Shown: in pieces, positions 13,095 through 22,121 of the stretch | Numbering within the stretch: the stretch's first letter is position 1 | Layout of the letters: each line of letters begins with the position of its first letter | Source: an uncultured Anaerococcus sp. | GTDB lineage: Bacteria > Bacillota > Clostridia > Tissierellales > Peptoniphilaceae | DNA: 24,737 nt | Assembly (NCBI RefSeq): GCF_943912825.1 | Contig: NZ_CALTUX010000030.1 | Span: 1-24,737 of the forward strand | Direction of reading: 5' to 3' | Program-made: the position numbers and the translations under genes | Notes under the pieces: model-generated | Database searches by the model: none | What the model saw: only the letters and a program-made list of their open reading frames with translations | What the model was told of the DNA's origin: nothing

Positions 13095-15707
13095 TCAAAC
13101 TCTTTTAGATATAGAAATCGTCTTATAGTCATAAGCTCTAATTATTGAATCTGTTTCTATTTCGTTTTCTGCCGCATCTAGATATTTTATTTCCCAATCA
13201 CCTAGTCCTTCGAACCTAAGATTCTTATCTTTATTTGTTGGGTTAGAATATCTTATTACAAAACCACCATCATTTGTAAAGGCAGGATATATTGAAGTCA
13301 CTAATACATTATCTTTATTTTCAAATAGTGAATACTCTCTTGGCAGTTCTAAATACTCAAAATCATACCATATTTTATTATCTAACCTATTTATAAATTT
13401 ATTTAGTTCTTGTTTTTGGTAGCTTATATCTTGTGACAGCCTTAACGCACTTTCTTTTGATATTAACTCCTCATCTATTGGTCCATCATTTACTAAAATG
13501 CCAAACTTATACTCAATTAATCCTATTTCTTCTGCTAATGGGGTTGGCATCATGATGTGACCAGCATTTGTTGTATCCCCTGAAGCCCTTCCTGGTCTCC
13601 ACAATAAATTTGGTTTTCCAAGTTGATTAGTGGTTGATAATAATGTTATGTCAATTCTATTCTCGTTTTTTTCGTATTCTTTCAAACCATTAGTAAATAT
13701 AGTTAGTGTTTGCTCTTCGTTAGTACAAGATACAGATTTATCCATATTGTATATATTCACTGGTTTTTCTTCATAAACATTTTTCCAGTCTTCATCAATG
13801 ATTTTATTATCATATTCATAGAATCCATTTTGAATTTGAGAATAAGAATTGCCAGCATCGCTATTTGTATTAACAGATAATCTTAGTCTATGAGAATATA
13901 TAATATTGTCGAAAACTAAGTTAAACTCGGCATTTTCGCCTTCTATCAAGGTGATTTTTAGCTCATAAGAAACTTCTTCCATTTCGTTATTACTTAATCT
14001 ATTTTCTAGATTTTTCGGAAGTTTCTCACTTCCTCTAACCACCATGATCTTATAATCATCATATTCATAAACTTCAAAGTTTTCCCAAGATAATATTATC
14101 TCTTTATCTTCTGATATAGGCGAGAAGTCATATGTGTCTCCTCCATTTCCCATATCTTTTAACCTAATAAAATCTTTATATACATTTGATTCACAAATCA
14201 TGTCTATAGATCCATCATTGAATTCAAATCTATATTTACTGTTTTCAATATAATTCTTACCTGTCATTTTTCGAAGATTATCTAAACCTGTATCTGACTC
14301 TTCAAAGCTAATTACTTCGTAGCCCATAGCTGGTAATTTACAATAGATTTTAGCTTTTATTTTATAATATCCGTCTTCATTGATATATGTGTCACCATCA
14401 GAGTTCCATAATTTTATATTGTTTCTACCTGGTACATACTCTTTATCTATAAGGATTGATTTTCCATGATTTAAAAATCTTATATTTTCCTCTTTGCTTA
14501 TAAATTCTATCTCTTTATAACCTTCAAAAGGATAAGGATCAGTATTAAATACTAATATTTCGTTATATTCTAACTTTAATGATTCTAATATATATTTTTT
14601 AATATAATTTTCAACGCCATCTGCTAATTCATTTGCTTCTTTTATCCTTTGCAAAATATCTTTTGTAACATCATCAGATACACATCCACCAATGCTATCG
14701 TGAGCATGGTTTTGAAGAACTTTTTTCCAAATTTCAACTATTATTTCAGTTGATAAATGTATACCTAAACTTTTTGCTATTACTGCTAAAGGCTCAATTC
14801 TTCTTATCATTTTTTGCTCAATGTCAAAATTCTCTAATTTTAGAGGCATTCTTATTCCACCAATTGTACGGTGGATTCTAGAAAATCTCGGAGCTCTTAA
14901 GTCTCCTTCATATTCAACTAAAGAATCCTCTTCAATTAAATCATCTGCAAAAGTTTGATAATCGCTTATTAATATTTCATAATCAGATAGTTCATTTAAT
15001 TTTTCTACATATTCCTCAAAATTCGGTGTAATATTTTTTTGATCTCCACCTACAGGCATTAAAATATTATTAAAATTTTTCCACTGACATATGAAATCCA
15101 CGTGATTTTTTATTCTTGTATTTGCAAAATAATCTGGATTTTCATAATCTTTTTTAAAAATTGCGCCAATAGAATATCCATATGGGAAGCTTGCTCCAAC
15201 AACTTTTTTACCGCTAAGTCCCTTCCAAATATAATACGGTGCATCAACATTAACGCCATAGTCAATTCCTCTCCATGAGAAAAAATTGTTTATTCCAGCA
15301 TGGTTTAATAGAGTAGGAAGTTGGGCATTAAAGCCAAAAGTATCTGGCAAATACCCACACATAGATGATCCACCCATTTTATTCGCTTCCCTAATACCAA
15401 TCAATAGGTTTTTTAAAATTGATTCATCAGTAACTAATAAACAATCAGTTTGTGTATACCATGGTCCGATGAACAATTGTTTATTCTCTATTAACTTCTT
15501 AACCCTTCCTATATCGTTAGGATTACATCTTAAATATTCTTCAACTACAGACGCTTGACCATCTATCTCAAATTTCATATTTGGATTGTTTTCTAGTTCA
15601 TTTATAACTTTCGAAAAAACTATATCGCTTAATACCAGTGAATCTTGGAGAGTAAAATACCACTCTCTATCCCAATGAGTATGATTTACTAAGTGTATTT
15701 TTTTCAT
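13095..15707 (-). CDS. mngB: GH38 alpha-mannosidase, MngB-like (mannosylglycerate hydrolase type)
   Basis: This 870-residue enzyme matches GH38 over its whole length and is close in size to E. coli MngB (877). It has HTHWDREWY at 9-17 (zinc ligands H11 and D13), GPWYTQTD (81-88), the nucleophile region GYLPDTFG with D122, RIHRTIGGIRM (277-287), and NHAHDSIGG (333-341, zinc ligand H336). No signal peptide is present, so it acts in the cytoplasm. The start is fused to the PTS IIC stop as TAATG, showing tight coupling. The PTS would deliver a phosphorylated mannosyl compound, by analogy with MngA/MngB mannosyl-glycerate use, but another alpha-mannoside is equally possible. The gene is AT-rich and uses AGA more than its flanks. 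Confidence 0.88.
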   Translation of the reverse strand: MKKIHLVNHTHWDREWYFTLQDSLVLSDIVFSKVINELENNPNMKFEIDGQASVVEEYLRCNPNDIGRVKKLIENKQLFIGPWYTQTDCLLVTDESILKNLLIGIREANKMGGSSMCGYLPDTFGFNAQLPTLLNHAGINNFFSWRGIDYGVNVDAPYYIWKGLSGKKVVGASFPYGYSIGAIFKKDYENPDYFANTRIKNHVDFICQWKNFNNILMPVGGDQKNITPNFEEYVEKLNELSDYEILISDYQTFADDLIEEDSLVEYEGDLRAPRFSRIHRTIGGIRMPLKLENFDIEQKMIRRIEPLAVIAKSLGIHLSTEIIVEIWKKVLQNHAHDSIGGCVSDDVTKDILQRIKEANELADGVENYIKKYILESLKLEYNEILVFNTDPYPFEGYKEIEFISKEENIRFLNHGKSILIDKEYVPGRNNIKLWNSDGDTYINEDGYYKIKAKIYCKLPAMGYEVISFEESDTGLDNLRKMTGKNYIENSKYRFEFNDGSIDMICESNVYKDFIRLKDMGNGGDTYDFSPISEDKEIILSWENFEVYEYDDYKIMVVRGSEKLPKNLENRLSNNEMEEVSYELKITLIEGENAEFNLVFDNIIYSHRLRLSVNTNSDAGNSYSQIQNGFYEYDNKIIDEDWKNVYEEKPVNIYNMDKSVSCTNEEQTLTIFTNGLKEYEKNENRIDITLLSTTNQLGKPNLLWRPGRASGDTTNAGHIMMPTPLAEEIGLIEYKFGILVNDGPIDEELISKESALRLSQDISYQKQELNKFINRLDNKIWYDFEYLELPREYSLFENKDNVLVTSIYPAFTNDGGFVIRYSNPTNKDKNLRFEGLGDWEIKYLDAAENEIETDSIIRAYDYKTISISKRV

Positions 15708-16723
15708 TAAGCTTCCTTCTTTTTACTTCTACCTTTTAAGAAATTAACTATTAGAGCTGTGGCAATACCGCCAGCTGCTATAGATACTAGGTATAAAGGT
15801 ATATTGTTAACAAATGGAATCGCAAAGAACGTTGCCATTGTTGTGGCATGAGTAATTCCAAATACAGCATTCATACTACTTGATATAGCAGTACCAATCA
15901 TTATACTTGGTATAACTCTAAGCGGATCTGCAACAGCAAATGGTATTGTACCTTCTGTAATTCCTACAATTCCCATTACTATAGCGGATTTTGCATTTTC
16001 TTTTTCAGAATCAGAATAAAGTTTTGGTGCTAAAAGAGTAGCTAAGAACATACCAAATGGAGGTAGGCCTATTGCAATAAGCATAGCTGTACTTATAGCG
16101 TAGTTTCCATCAGTAAATGCTGCCATTCCAAAAGCATAGGCTATTTTATTTATAGGACCACCCATATCAAAAGCCATCATTGCACCGATTACAGCTGCTA
16201 AAATAGCATTATTTACACCAGAGAGTCCATTTAACCAATTAGAAACCCCTTCTGTCATCATTGAAATTGGAGTACCTATTACATACCATAAAAGCAAACC
16301 TGTTACGAAGGTTGTAATTATAGGGATAATAAATAAAACTTTAAGAGTTTGAACTCTAGCTGGAATAGGAATTTTCTTTAATTCTTGTGCTAGATAACCA
16401 CATAGTAAACCGGTAATCATTCCGCCTAAGAATCCTGTTCCCATATTGTAAGCTATAATACCAGTAACAAATCCTGGTGCTAAACCCGGTCTATCAGCTA
16501 TTGAAAAAGCTATAAAAGCTGAAATCATAGGAACAATAAAATTCAAACCTGTTTGTCCAATCATTCTGAGAACTCCCCAGAATGTTTCTGTTTCATCCCA
16601 AACGCTTAAACCACCAAAAATTACAGCAATTGATGTCAACAAACCTGCCGCCGTTAAAAGTGGAATCAAATAAGAAACGCCAGTCTGTAAATGCCTTAAA
16701 ATTTCCTTACCTTTATTTTTCAT
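15707..16723 (-). CDS. PTS fructose-family IIC membrane component
   Basis: This 338-residue permease has about eight to ten membrane segments, of the fructose/mannitol (Fru) superfamily. It starts MKNKGKEILRHLQTGVSYLIPLL, the usual opening of Fru IIC domains, and contains the conserved VGITEGTIPFAVADPLRVIP loop involved in sugar binding. An AGGGGGAAG ribosome site precedes the ATG. It is a separate polypeptide, with IIB and IIA encoded just upstream; E. coli MngA fuses all three. The stop overlaps the mannosidase start by one base. The substrate is inferred from the mannosidase, probably mannosylglycerate or another mannosyl compound. Confidence 0.9.
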   Translation of the reverse strand: MKNKGKEILRHLQTGVSYLIPLLTAAGLLTSIAVIFGGLSVWDETETFWGVLRMIGQTGLNFIVPMISAFIAFSIADRPGLAPGFVTGIIAYNMGTGFLGGMITGLLCGYLAQELKKIPIPARVQTLKVLFIIPIITTFVTGLLLWYVIGTPISMMTEGVSNWLNGLSGVNNAILAAVIGAMMAFDMGGPINKIAYAFGMAAFTDGNYAISTAMLIAIGLPPFGMFLATLLAPKLYSDSEKENAKSAIVMGIVGITEGTIPFAVADPLRVIPSIMIGTAISSSMNAVFGITHATTMATFFAIPFVNNIPLYLVSIAAGGIATALIVNFLKGRSKKKEA

Positions 16724-16741
16724 AAAACTTCCCCCTAATAA

Positions 16742-17047
16742 TTAAATTTCACCTGTTGCCTTCTCGATAACTGATTTACCATCTTTTATTACTTCATTAG
16801 TTCCGAATTCATAAATTTTTTTACCATCAAATCTATCTTTTTCACTAACTACTGTATCAACAGCAAAAATCACTACATCTGCTTGATTAATGTCATCTTC
16901 AGATAACTTATCTTCAAATCCCATTGCTCCTTGGGTCTCAACTTTTATTTCGTGACCTAATTCTTTTGCAAACTTTTCAAGATTAGCCTTAGCCATATAA
17001 GTATGAGCTATTCCTGCTATACATGCACTTACTGCTACTATTTTCAT
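16742..17047 (-). CDS. PTS fructose-family IIB component
   Basis: This 101-residue cytoplasmic protein has the Fru-type IIB phosphorylation loop at its N-terminus: KIVAVSACIAGIAHTYMAKANLE, with the phospho-cysteine C9. The usual motif is ACPTGIAHTYMAA; here the residues after the cysteine are IA instead of PT. It passes the phosphate from IIA to the incoming sugar. An AGGGGGT ribosome site lies before the ATG. It is 18 bases from IIC and 10 from IIA, so it belongs to a single transcript. Confidence 0.9.
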   Translation of the reverse strand: MKIVAVSACIAGIAHTYMAKANLEKFAKELGHEIKVETQGAMGFEDKLSEDDINQADVVIFAVDTVVSEKDRFDGKKIYEFGTNEVIKDGKSVIEKATGEI

Positions 17048-17057
17048 TTATTACCCC

Positions 17058-17495
17058 CTAAATATTAATTGCTTCGTATAATTGATCTAAACTTTTTGAT
17101 TCTTTTATGGATGATATATAAGCATCATCCATCAATTTAGCTGATAAGTTAGCTAAAACCCTTAAATGTTCTGTTCCATCTCCATCCTTTATGGCCAATA
17201 AAAAAACATATTTTGTTTCTTCACCATCTAGGCTTTCCCAGTTAATGGGATTGATTAAAGTTGCCATTGCTATAGCTGATTTTTTTATAGCCTTGCTTTT
17301 TCCATGTGGTATAGCAATCCCATTACCAACTCCTGTAGTTATTTGGTTTTCTCTTTCAATTACATCTTCTAAAAATACATCAAAATCATTTAAATAACCG
17401 TTATCATCTAATTTCTTTGCTAGAGCTTTAATAGCTTCATACTTATTTTTAGCCTCTAGATTGTATATGATATTTGATTTTTCAATATAAGACAC
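17058..17495 (-). CDS. PTS fructose-family IIA component
   Basis: A longer frame starts with ATG at 17513, but the ribosome site GGGAGG lies inside that extension. The GTG at 17493-17495, seven bases after it, is the likely start, giving 145 residues (MSYIEKSNIIYNLEAKNK). The EIIA-Fru/Mtl active site is GNGIAIPHGK with H64, followed by ALINPINWESLDGEETKYVFLLAIK, typical of the family. It takes phosphate from HPr and hands it to IIB. It is the first gene of the IIA-IIB-IIC-mannosidase operon, whose promoter must lie in the intergenic region up to 17742; no consensus -35/-10 pair stands out, in keeping with activator dependence. Confidence 0.9.
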   Translation of the reverse strand: MSYIEKSNIIYNLEAKNKYEAIKALAKKLDDNGYLNDFDVFLEDVIERENQITTGVGNGIAIPHGKSKAIKKSAIAMATLINPINWESLDGEETKYVFLLAIKDGDGTEHLRVLANLSAKLMDDAYISSIKESKSLDQLYEAINI

Positions 17496-17631
17496 ATAAA
17501 TACCTCCCTTCATATTTTTTCATTTCTAAAATATCGCCCCCTTATATTACTTTTTGAAAAATGATATCTGATTAAGAATACCTTTTCCTGTTGCTTATAT
17601 CATATATCAAATACTTATATTTGTCCTTATT

Positions 17632-17670
17632 CATTTCTTCCACAAGTTAAGTAGACTTGTGGAAGAAATG
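17632..17670. promoter_or_regulatory. Perfect 16-bp inverted repeat, probable operator
   Basis: CATTTCTTCCACAAGT (17632-17647) and its exact complement ACTTGTGGAAGAAATG (17655-17670) flank a 7-base centre. It sits between the divergent PTS operon and its regulator, 27 bases upstream of the regulator's -10. No T-run follows either arm, so it is not a terminator. Confidence 0.65.
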
Positions 17671-17693
17671 TAAATTATAAATAGTTATAAAGA

Positions 17694-17702
17694 TGATATA
17701 AT
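17694..17702 (+). promoter_or_regulatory. Promoter -10 of the PRD regulator gene
   Basis: Extended -10 TGATATAAT (TATAAT at 17697-17702), 41 bases before the chosen ATG; the -35 is weak. Confidence 0.55.
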
Positions 17703-17742
17703 AGGATTAAATGAGCTATTTATATCTAAAGAGAGGATGGAA

Positions 17743-19659
17743 ATGAAAGAAAATAGAATTAAAAAGATATTTGAAATCCTTACCGATGATTTTAAAGCTT
17801 ATACTGCAAACGATATTTCTAAAATTGTCGGATATTCTAGTAAAACGATTAGGGAAGATATCAAAGAATTAAACTTACTTTTAAAAAATAACGGAGCACG
17901 TATTGAATCCAAATCAGGTGTTGGTTATAGATTTATATTAAGTGATAAAAATAAATTCTATAGGTTTGTCAAAGAAGAATGGCCTAATTATGCCTTTAAC
18001 GATGATCTTAACAATCAAGAATATAGAGTTAATCAAATAATTTTAACCTTAGTAAAAGAAAAATCTTATTTTAAATCTGATGAGTTTCTAGACTTATTAT
18101 ATATAAGCAGGTCTCAATTAAACCAAGATTTGAAAATTGTTAGAGAAATTCTATCTGAAAACAACATAAATATAATTTCTAAACCTCATTATGGAATGAA
18201 GATAGAAGCGCAAGAGATAGATGTAAGATCTTTTATTGTAAAATATATAGAAGAAAGTTCTAAATTTAATAGTAACATCTTACAAGAAGTTAGTAAAATA
18301 AGCACTTATAGAACTAATCAAATAAGTTCCTTTGTCCTAAATAAATTTAAGGAATATGGATTCGATACAAACCTCGTTAAATACAATAACTTTATTAACT
18401 ATTTAATAATATCAATTTCAAGAGTGAATATAGGATTTTTAATATCTAATGATAATAAAAATGAACCAATTTATGAAAAATATTCATCAATATATAAATT
18501 GAGCCTAAGTATAGCAAAAGAATCAGAAAAACTTTTTAATGTAAAGCTTGACAATAAAGAAATTGAATATTTATATATAAATCTCCTTAGTAAAATAGAT
18601 TCCTATATTCCATCAGAATATAACGAAAACATTGAACAAATCATTGAACGATCCTTAATGGCAATTAGAAACACCCTCTCTATTGACTTATCAAACGATA
18701 CCGATTTAAAATCATCACTCACTATTCACCTAACACCAATGATTAAGAGAATTAAATACGGTATCAAACTTAAAAACCCTCTCTTAGATGATATAAAAAG
18801 AGATCACATAGCTATGGAATGTGCAAAACTCTGTGCATCCTATATTAACGATATTTACAAAATTAATATAAACCCAGATGAGCTTGGTTACATAGCCTTA
18901 CACTTCAGCGCTTCCTTAGCTAAGCTAAGGGATAATCTAAACAAAAAGAACATACTTCTAATTTGTGCTAGTGGTAGAGCTACAGCAAGAGTGCTAAAGT
19001 ATAGATTTATGCATGAATTTTCAAAATATATAAATATACTGGATACAAGTGATTATCTAATGGCAATAAGCATGGATTTAAGTTCATACGATTTAATAGT
19101 TTCAACAATTCCCATAAAACTTAAAACTGAGGTCCCAATAATAGAGGTAAGTGCTTATCTATATAAAAAAGATGTAGATAAGATTCTCATGGCTTTAAAG
19201 AGCGAAGAATCCATCCAAGAAATAAAAGATCTTTTTGCTAATAATATTTTCTTTAATCCTAACAAATCCAACAAATTCACTAGAGAAGAACTCCTTAAAG
19301 AAATGGTCGATAAAATTGATGTTATAATTGATAAGGAAATTTTTCTTAGAGAATTAATGAGAAGAGAAGAATTTGCTAGTACAGGCCTAGAAAATAGAGT
19401 CGCTATTCCTCATCCTCTAAATCAAGTAATAGATTATAATTTCCTGGGTTTATATATTAGCACAAGCGAGATTGATTGGGAGGGAAAACCAGTAAATATA
19501 GTCTTTTTACTAAATTTAAATGATAAAGTAAAAAGATCCACTATTGAAAATTTTTATAAATATCTTAGCGATTTTCTAAATGATGACACTAGGATTTTAA
19601 AATCTATAAAATCATCTAACATAGATGATTTTTGGAAAATATTTTTTTCAAAATCATAA
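17743..19659 (+). CDS. BglG/MtlR-type transcriptional regulator with PRD and PTS domains
   Basis: The ATG at 17743 is preferred over the one at 17737 because the GAGAGG ribosome site ends right at the latter. The 638-residue product has an HTH_11 domain (DISKIVGYSSKTIREDIKEL, about residues 20-45), an Mga-type HTH (about 85-165) and two PRDs (about 175-290 and 295-395; PRD2 holds HLTPMIKRIKYGI and ELGYIALHFSASL). A Gat-type EIIB-like domain has C408 (LLICASGRATA), and the C-terminal EIIA domain has H557 (VAIPHPL). Such proteins activate divergent PTS operons by binding DNA and are set by HPr/EII phosphorylation of the PRDs. The inverted repeat upstream is the likely site. The inducer is inferred to be the sugar of the neighbouring PTS. 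Confidence 0.9.
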   Translation: MKENRIKKIFEILTDDFKAYTANDISKIVGYSSKTIREDIKELNLLLKNNGARIESKSGVGYRFILSDKNKFYRFVKEEWPNYAFNDDLNNQEYRVNQIILTLVKEKSYFKSDEFLDLLYISRSQLNQDLKIVREILSENNINIISKPHYGMKIEAQEIDVRSFIVKYIEESSKFNSNILQEVSKISTYRTNQISSFVLNKFKEYGFDTNLVKYNNFINYLIISISRVNIGFLISNDNKNEPIYEKYSSIYKLSLSIAKESEKLFNVKLDNKEIEYLYINLLSKIDSYIPSEYNENIEQIIERSLMAIRNTLSIDLSNDTDLKSSLTIHLTPMIKRIKYGIKLKNPLLDDIKRDHIAMECAKLCASYINDIYKININPDELGYIALHFSASLAKLRDNLNKKNILLICASGRATARVLKYRFMHEFSKYINILDTSDYLMAISMDLSSYDLIVSTIPIKLKTEVPIIEVSAYLYKKDVDKILMALKSEESIQEIKDLFANNIFFNPNKSNKFTREELLKEMVDKIDVIIDKEIFLRELMRREEFASTGLENRVAIPHPLNQVIDYNFLGLYISTSEIDWEGKPVNIVFLLNLNDKVKRSTIENFYKYLSDFLNDDTRILKSIKSSNIDDFWKIFFSKS

Positions 19660-19697
19660 AATGACCTCTACAACTTGACTTAGAGGTCATTTTTTTA
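19659..19697 (+). terminator. Terminator after the PRD regulator
   Basis: AAATGACCTCTA (19659-19670) pairs perfectly with TAGAGGTCATTT (19681-19692) around a 10-base loop, and a run of T follows. The reverse strand also ends in four T, so it may serve the convergent lipoprotein gene. Confidence 0.9.
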
Positions 19698-19753
19698 AAA
19701 TATTATATTTTCATATATTTTACATAGATTAAAACATAAATTTCATAAAAATA

Positions 19754-20167
19754 TTACTCAAAACTATTTTCATAAATATCAAAGAATCTCGATACAAAAT
19801 TTGCTTGGTCCTTTTCTTCTGGAGTCCCTGTTTCTACTTGCCCGCCGTAAATTTTGTAGGCTTGGTAGGTTGTTTCGCTTAAATCTTCTAGGTCAAATTC
19901 TTTTTGGATTAGATTTATGCCAGCTGTGTATTTTTCTGTGAGGGCCTGGTAGGCTTTGTGAGGCTCCTTAAAAACAGCCATTCCGTTTTTATCTGCCCCT
20001 ATTTCAAATCTCTGATCTATTTTCAAATATTTATCTACATCTACATTGCCCTTTATATTACCTGTTCCTACTATATATTCCTGGGTGGCTGGATTTTTGA
20101 CTTTGCCTTGAGAGTTGCAGGCTGTTAATATTAAAATTAGGGCTAGGATTTTAAATATTTTTTTCAT
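19754..20167 (-). CDS. Small lipoprotein of unknown function
   Basis: This 137-residue protein has a lipoprotein signal MKKIFKILALILILTAC (C17). The mature part has no family I recognise: a beta-like start (EYIVGTGNIKGNVDVDKYLK), then KEPHKAYQALTEKYTAGINLI and a mostly helical remainder ending in FVSRFFDIYENSFE. It has no transmembrane segment other than the signal. A good AAGGAGG ribosome site precedes the ATG. It lies 85 bases downstream of the dehydratase gene on the same strand; only a weak AT-only hairpin (TTACAA/TTGTAA) lies between, so partial read-through is possible. Confidence 0.78.
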   Translation of the reverse strand: MKKIFKILALILILTACNSQGKVKNPATQEYIVGTGNIKGNVDVDKYLKIDQRFEIGADKNGMAVFKEPHKAYQALTEKYTAGINLIQKEFDLEDLSETTYQAYKIYGGQVETGTPEEKDQANFVSRFFDIYENSFE

Positions 20168-20252
20168 AATATCCTCCTTGTTTTTGTTAATAAAATAGTA
20201 ACATTAAATCAGAAAAAATTTAATTACAAGTTTTGTAAGTATTTGAAAATTC

Positions 20253-22004
20253 CTAATCATCAAATTCCAAATAGGCACCCTTCATTGGGCTTACTGAATG
20301 TTCCATCAAAATTTTGATGGCTCCTCTTTTGTATTTTGGATCTTTGCTTCTATAATTCTTTCTTCTTTTTTCTAAAGTTTTTTCGACTTCTTCCTTACTG
20401 CATCTTTGCCTATTTATTCCTATTATATTTAGCCTTCTTTCAGGGATATTGATTTCGATTATATCTCCCTCTTCTACTAGGCCAATAGGGCCGCCTTTGG
20501 CTGCTTCTGGGCTTACATGGCCTATGACTGGGCCTGTTGATGCTCCAGAAAACCTACCATCTGTTATTAGGGCAATTGATGCTCCTAGGTCCTTGTCTGA
20601 TGAGATCGCTTCTGATGTGTAAAACATCTCTGGCATGCCACTTCCAACTGGACCTTCATGTCTAATAAATACTGCTTCACCCTTTTTGATTTCTTTATTT
20701 AATACTGCTTTTAGGCATTCTTCTTCGCTATCAAAGGGTCTTGCGATAAGTTCTGCCACAAACATCTCTTTTGGACAAGCTGTATGCTTTATGACCGCTC
20801 CTTCTGGGGCTAGGTTGCCCTTTAGGACTGCGACTGACCCACCCATACTTATTGCTTTGTCATAAGGAAATATTATATCTTCTTTTTTGATATTTAGCTT
20901 AAATTTCTCATTGAATTTATCAAGAAGGTCTTGGCATTTTTCAAAATATCCATATCTTTCTAAATCTTTTAGGTTTTCTCTGATTGTTTTACCTGTTATG
21001 GTCATCTCATCTAGATTTAGTAGGTCATAGCATTCTTTCATAACAGCTGGAAGGCCTCCTGCGTAATAGAATAATTCTGCAGGCCATTTGCCGGCTGGCC
21101 TTATATTTAATAGGAAGTTTACCTTTCTATGAATTCTGTCAAAGTCATCCCCATTTATTTCTATACCTAGTTCGTGGGCTATGGCTGGAAGGTGGATCAT
21201 GGCGTTGGTTGATCCTGATATGGCTGCGTGGATTAGGATGGCATTTTCAAAGCTTTTCTTTGTTAGAATATTTGATGGCTTCATGGACTCATCGCCTACT
21301 ATTTCAATGGCCCTTGCTCCTGCCATTCTTGCAAATTTTTTTATATCTTCGCCTATTGCTGGTAAAACCGCACTTCCTGGTAGGGCAAGACCTAGGGCTT
21401 CTGCCATTATTTGCATGGTTGTGGCTGTGCCTATAAAGGAGCAGGCCCCACAAGATGGGCAGGCATTGTGCTTGGCCCAGTTTAGTCTATCTTCGGTGAT
21501 TTCTCTTCGTTCATATTGGGCAGAATACATGCCAAGTTGCTCTAGGGTTAGCATTTCAGGGCCTGCCGCCATTACTCCACCAGGAAGAAATACTCCTGGC
21601 AAATCTACCCTTAGCATGCCCATCAAAGATCCGGGCGCTCCCTTATCGCAAGATGCCACAAAAATTGCAGAGTCAAACTGTAAGGCACTTGCTTGGATTT
21701 CTATCATATTTGCAATCATTTCCCTACTTACTAGAGAATAATTTATCCCATCTGTGCCTTGACTTTGCCCATCGCACATGTCTGTGTAATAATATCTTGA
21801 CCCAAATCCACCTTTATCGTAAATTTCCTTCCTAGCTATTTCAACCAAGCTATCTAAATGGGCTGAACCAGGATGGGAATCTCCAAAGGTTGACCCTATG
21901 TAGATTTGAGCCTTAGATAGGTCTTCCACCTCCCAGCCCATGCCGATTCTTAAGGGGTCAAGCTCAGGTGCTACTTTTCTAGATTCTTGTGATCTTAATT
22001 TCAT
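20253..22004 (-). CDS. IlvD/Edd-family dehydratase, probably a sugar-acid dehydratase
   Basis: This 583-residue enzyme has the family's cluster and metal sites: C77 (TDMCDGQSQGTDG), C119-D-K121 (VASCDKGAPGS; the lysine is carbamylated in relatives), and the C182/C185/C188 group (ACPSCGACSFIGTATT). It also has ITDGRFSGASTGPVIGHVSPEA near the C-terminus. The opening (GMGWEVEDL) and the CDGQSQGT, HAAISGSTNAMIHLPAIAHE and SGMPEMFYTSEAI segments recall the YjhG/YagF xylonate-dehydratase branch more than biosynthetic IlvD, and no other branched-chain amino acid gene is present. A role in a sugar-acid pathway is therefore likelier than valine/isoleucine synthesis, though automated annotation would probably call it dihydroxy-acid dehydratase. 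It has its own promoter with an inverted repeat at the -35. Confidence 0.85.
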   Translation of the reverse strand: MKLRSQESRKVAPELDPLRIGMGWEVEDLSKAQIYIGSTFGDSHPGSAHLDSLVEIARKEIYDKGGFGSRYYYTDMCDGQSQGTDGINYSLVSREMIANMIEIQASALQFDSAIFVASCDKGAPGSLMGMLRVDLPGVFLPGGVMAAGPEMLTLEQLGMYSAQYERREITEDRLNWAKHNACPSCGACSFIGTATTMQIMAEALGLALPGSAVLPAIGEDIKKFARMAGARAIEIVGDESMKPSNILTKKSFENAILIHAAISGSTNAMIHLPAIAHELGIEINGDDFDRIHRKVNFLLNIRPAGKWPAELFYYAGGLPAVMKECYDLLNLDEMTITGKTIRENLKDLERYGYFEKCQDLLDKFNEKFKLNIKKEDIIFPYDKAISMGGSVAVLKGNLAPEGAVIKHTACPKEMFVAELIARPFDSEEECLKAVLNKEIKKGEAVFIRHEGPVGSGMPEMFYTSEAISSDKDLGASIALITDGRFSGASTGPVIGHVSPEAAKGGPIGLVEEGDIIEINIPERRLNIIGINRQRCSKEEVEKTLEKRRKNYRSKDPKYKRGAIKILMEHSVSPMKGAYLEFDD

Positions 22005-22093
22005 TTTTTCTCCTATTTATGATTTTAAAATGATTTTATATTGACTTATCACTATTAATTTTAAATTGTAATTGATATCTTCTACTTTTTACC

Positions 22094-22121
22094 ATTATAA
22101 GGAGCAGATTCATTTTTTCAA
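22094..22121 (-). promoter_or_regulatory. Promoter of the dehydratase gene
   Basis: The minus strand has TTGAAA (22116-22121), a 16-base spacer and TATAAT (22094-22099), 90 bases before the ATG. Confidence 0.75.

Noticed and set aside
17482..17523. A 13-codon leader ORF overlapping the PTS IIA start
   Set aside because: Its ATG has a poorly spaced ribosome site and the peptide has no regulatory codon run; it seems to arise by chance from the IIA ribosome site region.
17632..17670. Inverted repeat as a terminator
   Set aside because: No T-run follows either arm, and both flanking genes are transcribed away from it.
21181..21741. A 186-codon open frame on the plus strand
   Set aside because: It lies wholly antisense to the dehydratase gene, whose Cys motifs and full-length match leave no doubt. 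Its product has no recognisable pattern.
20253..22004. Assignment as biosynthetic dihydroxy-acid dehydratase (ilvD)
   Set aside because: Family membership is certain, but several segments look like the sugar-acid branch and no ilv gene accompanies it; the symbol was left blank.
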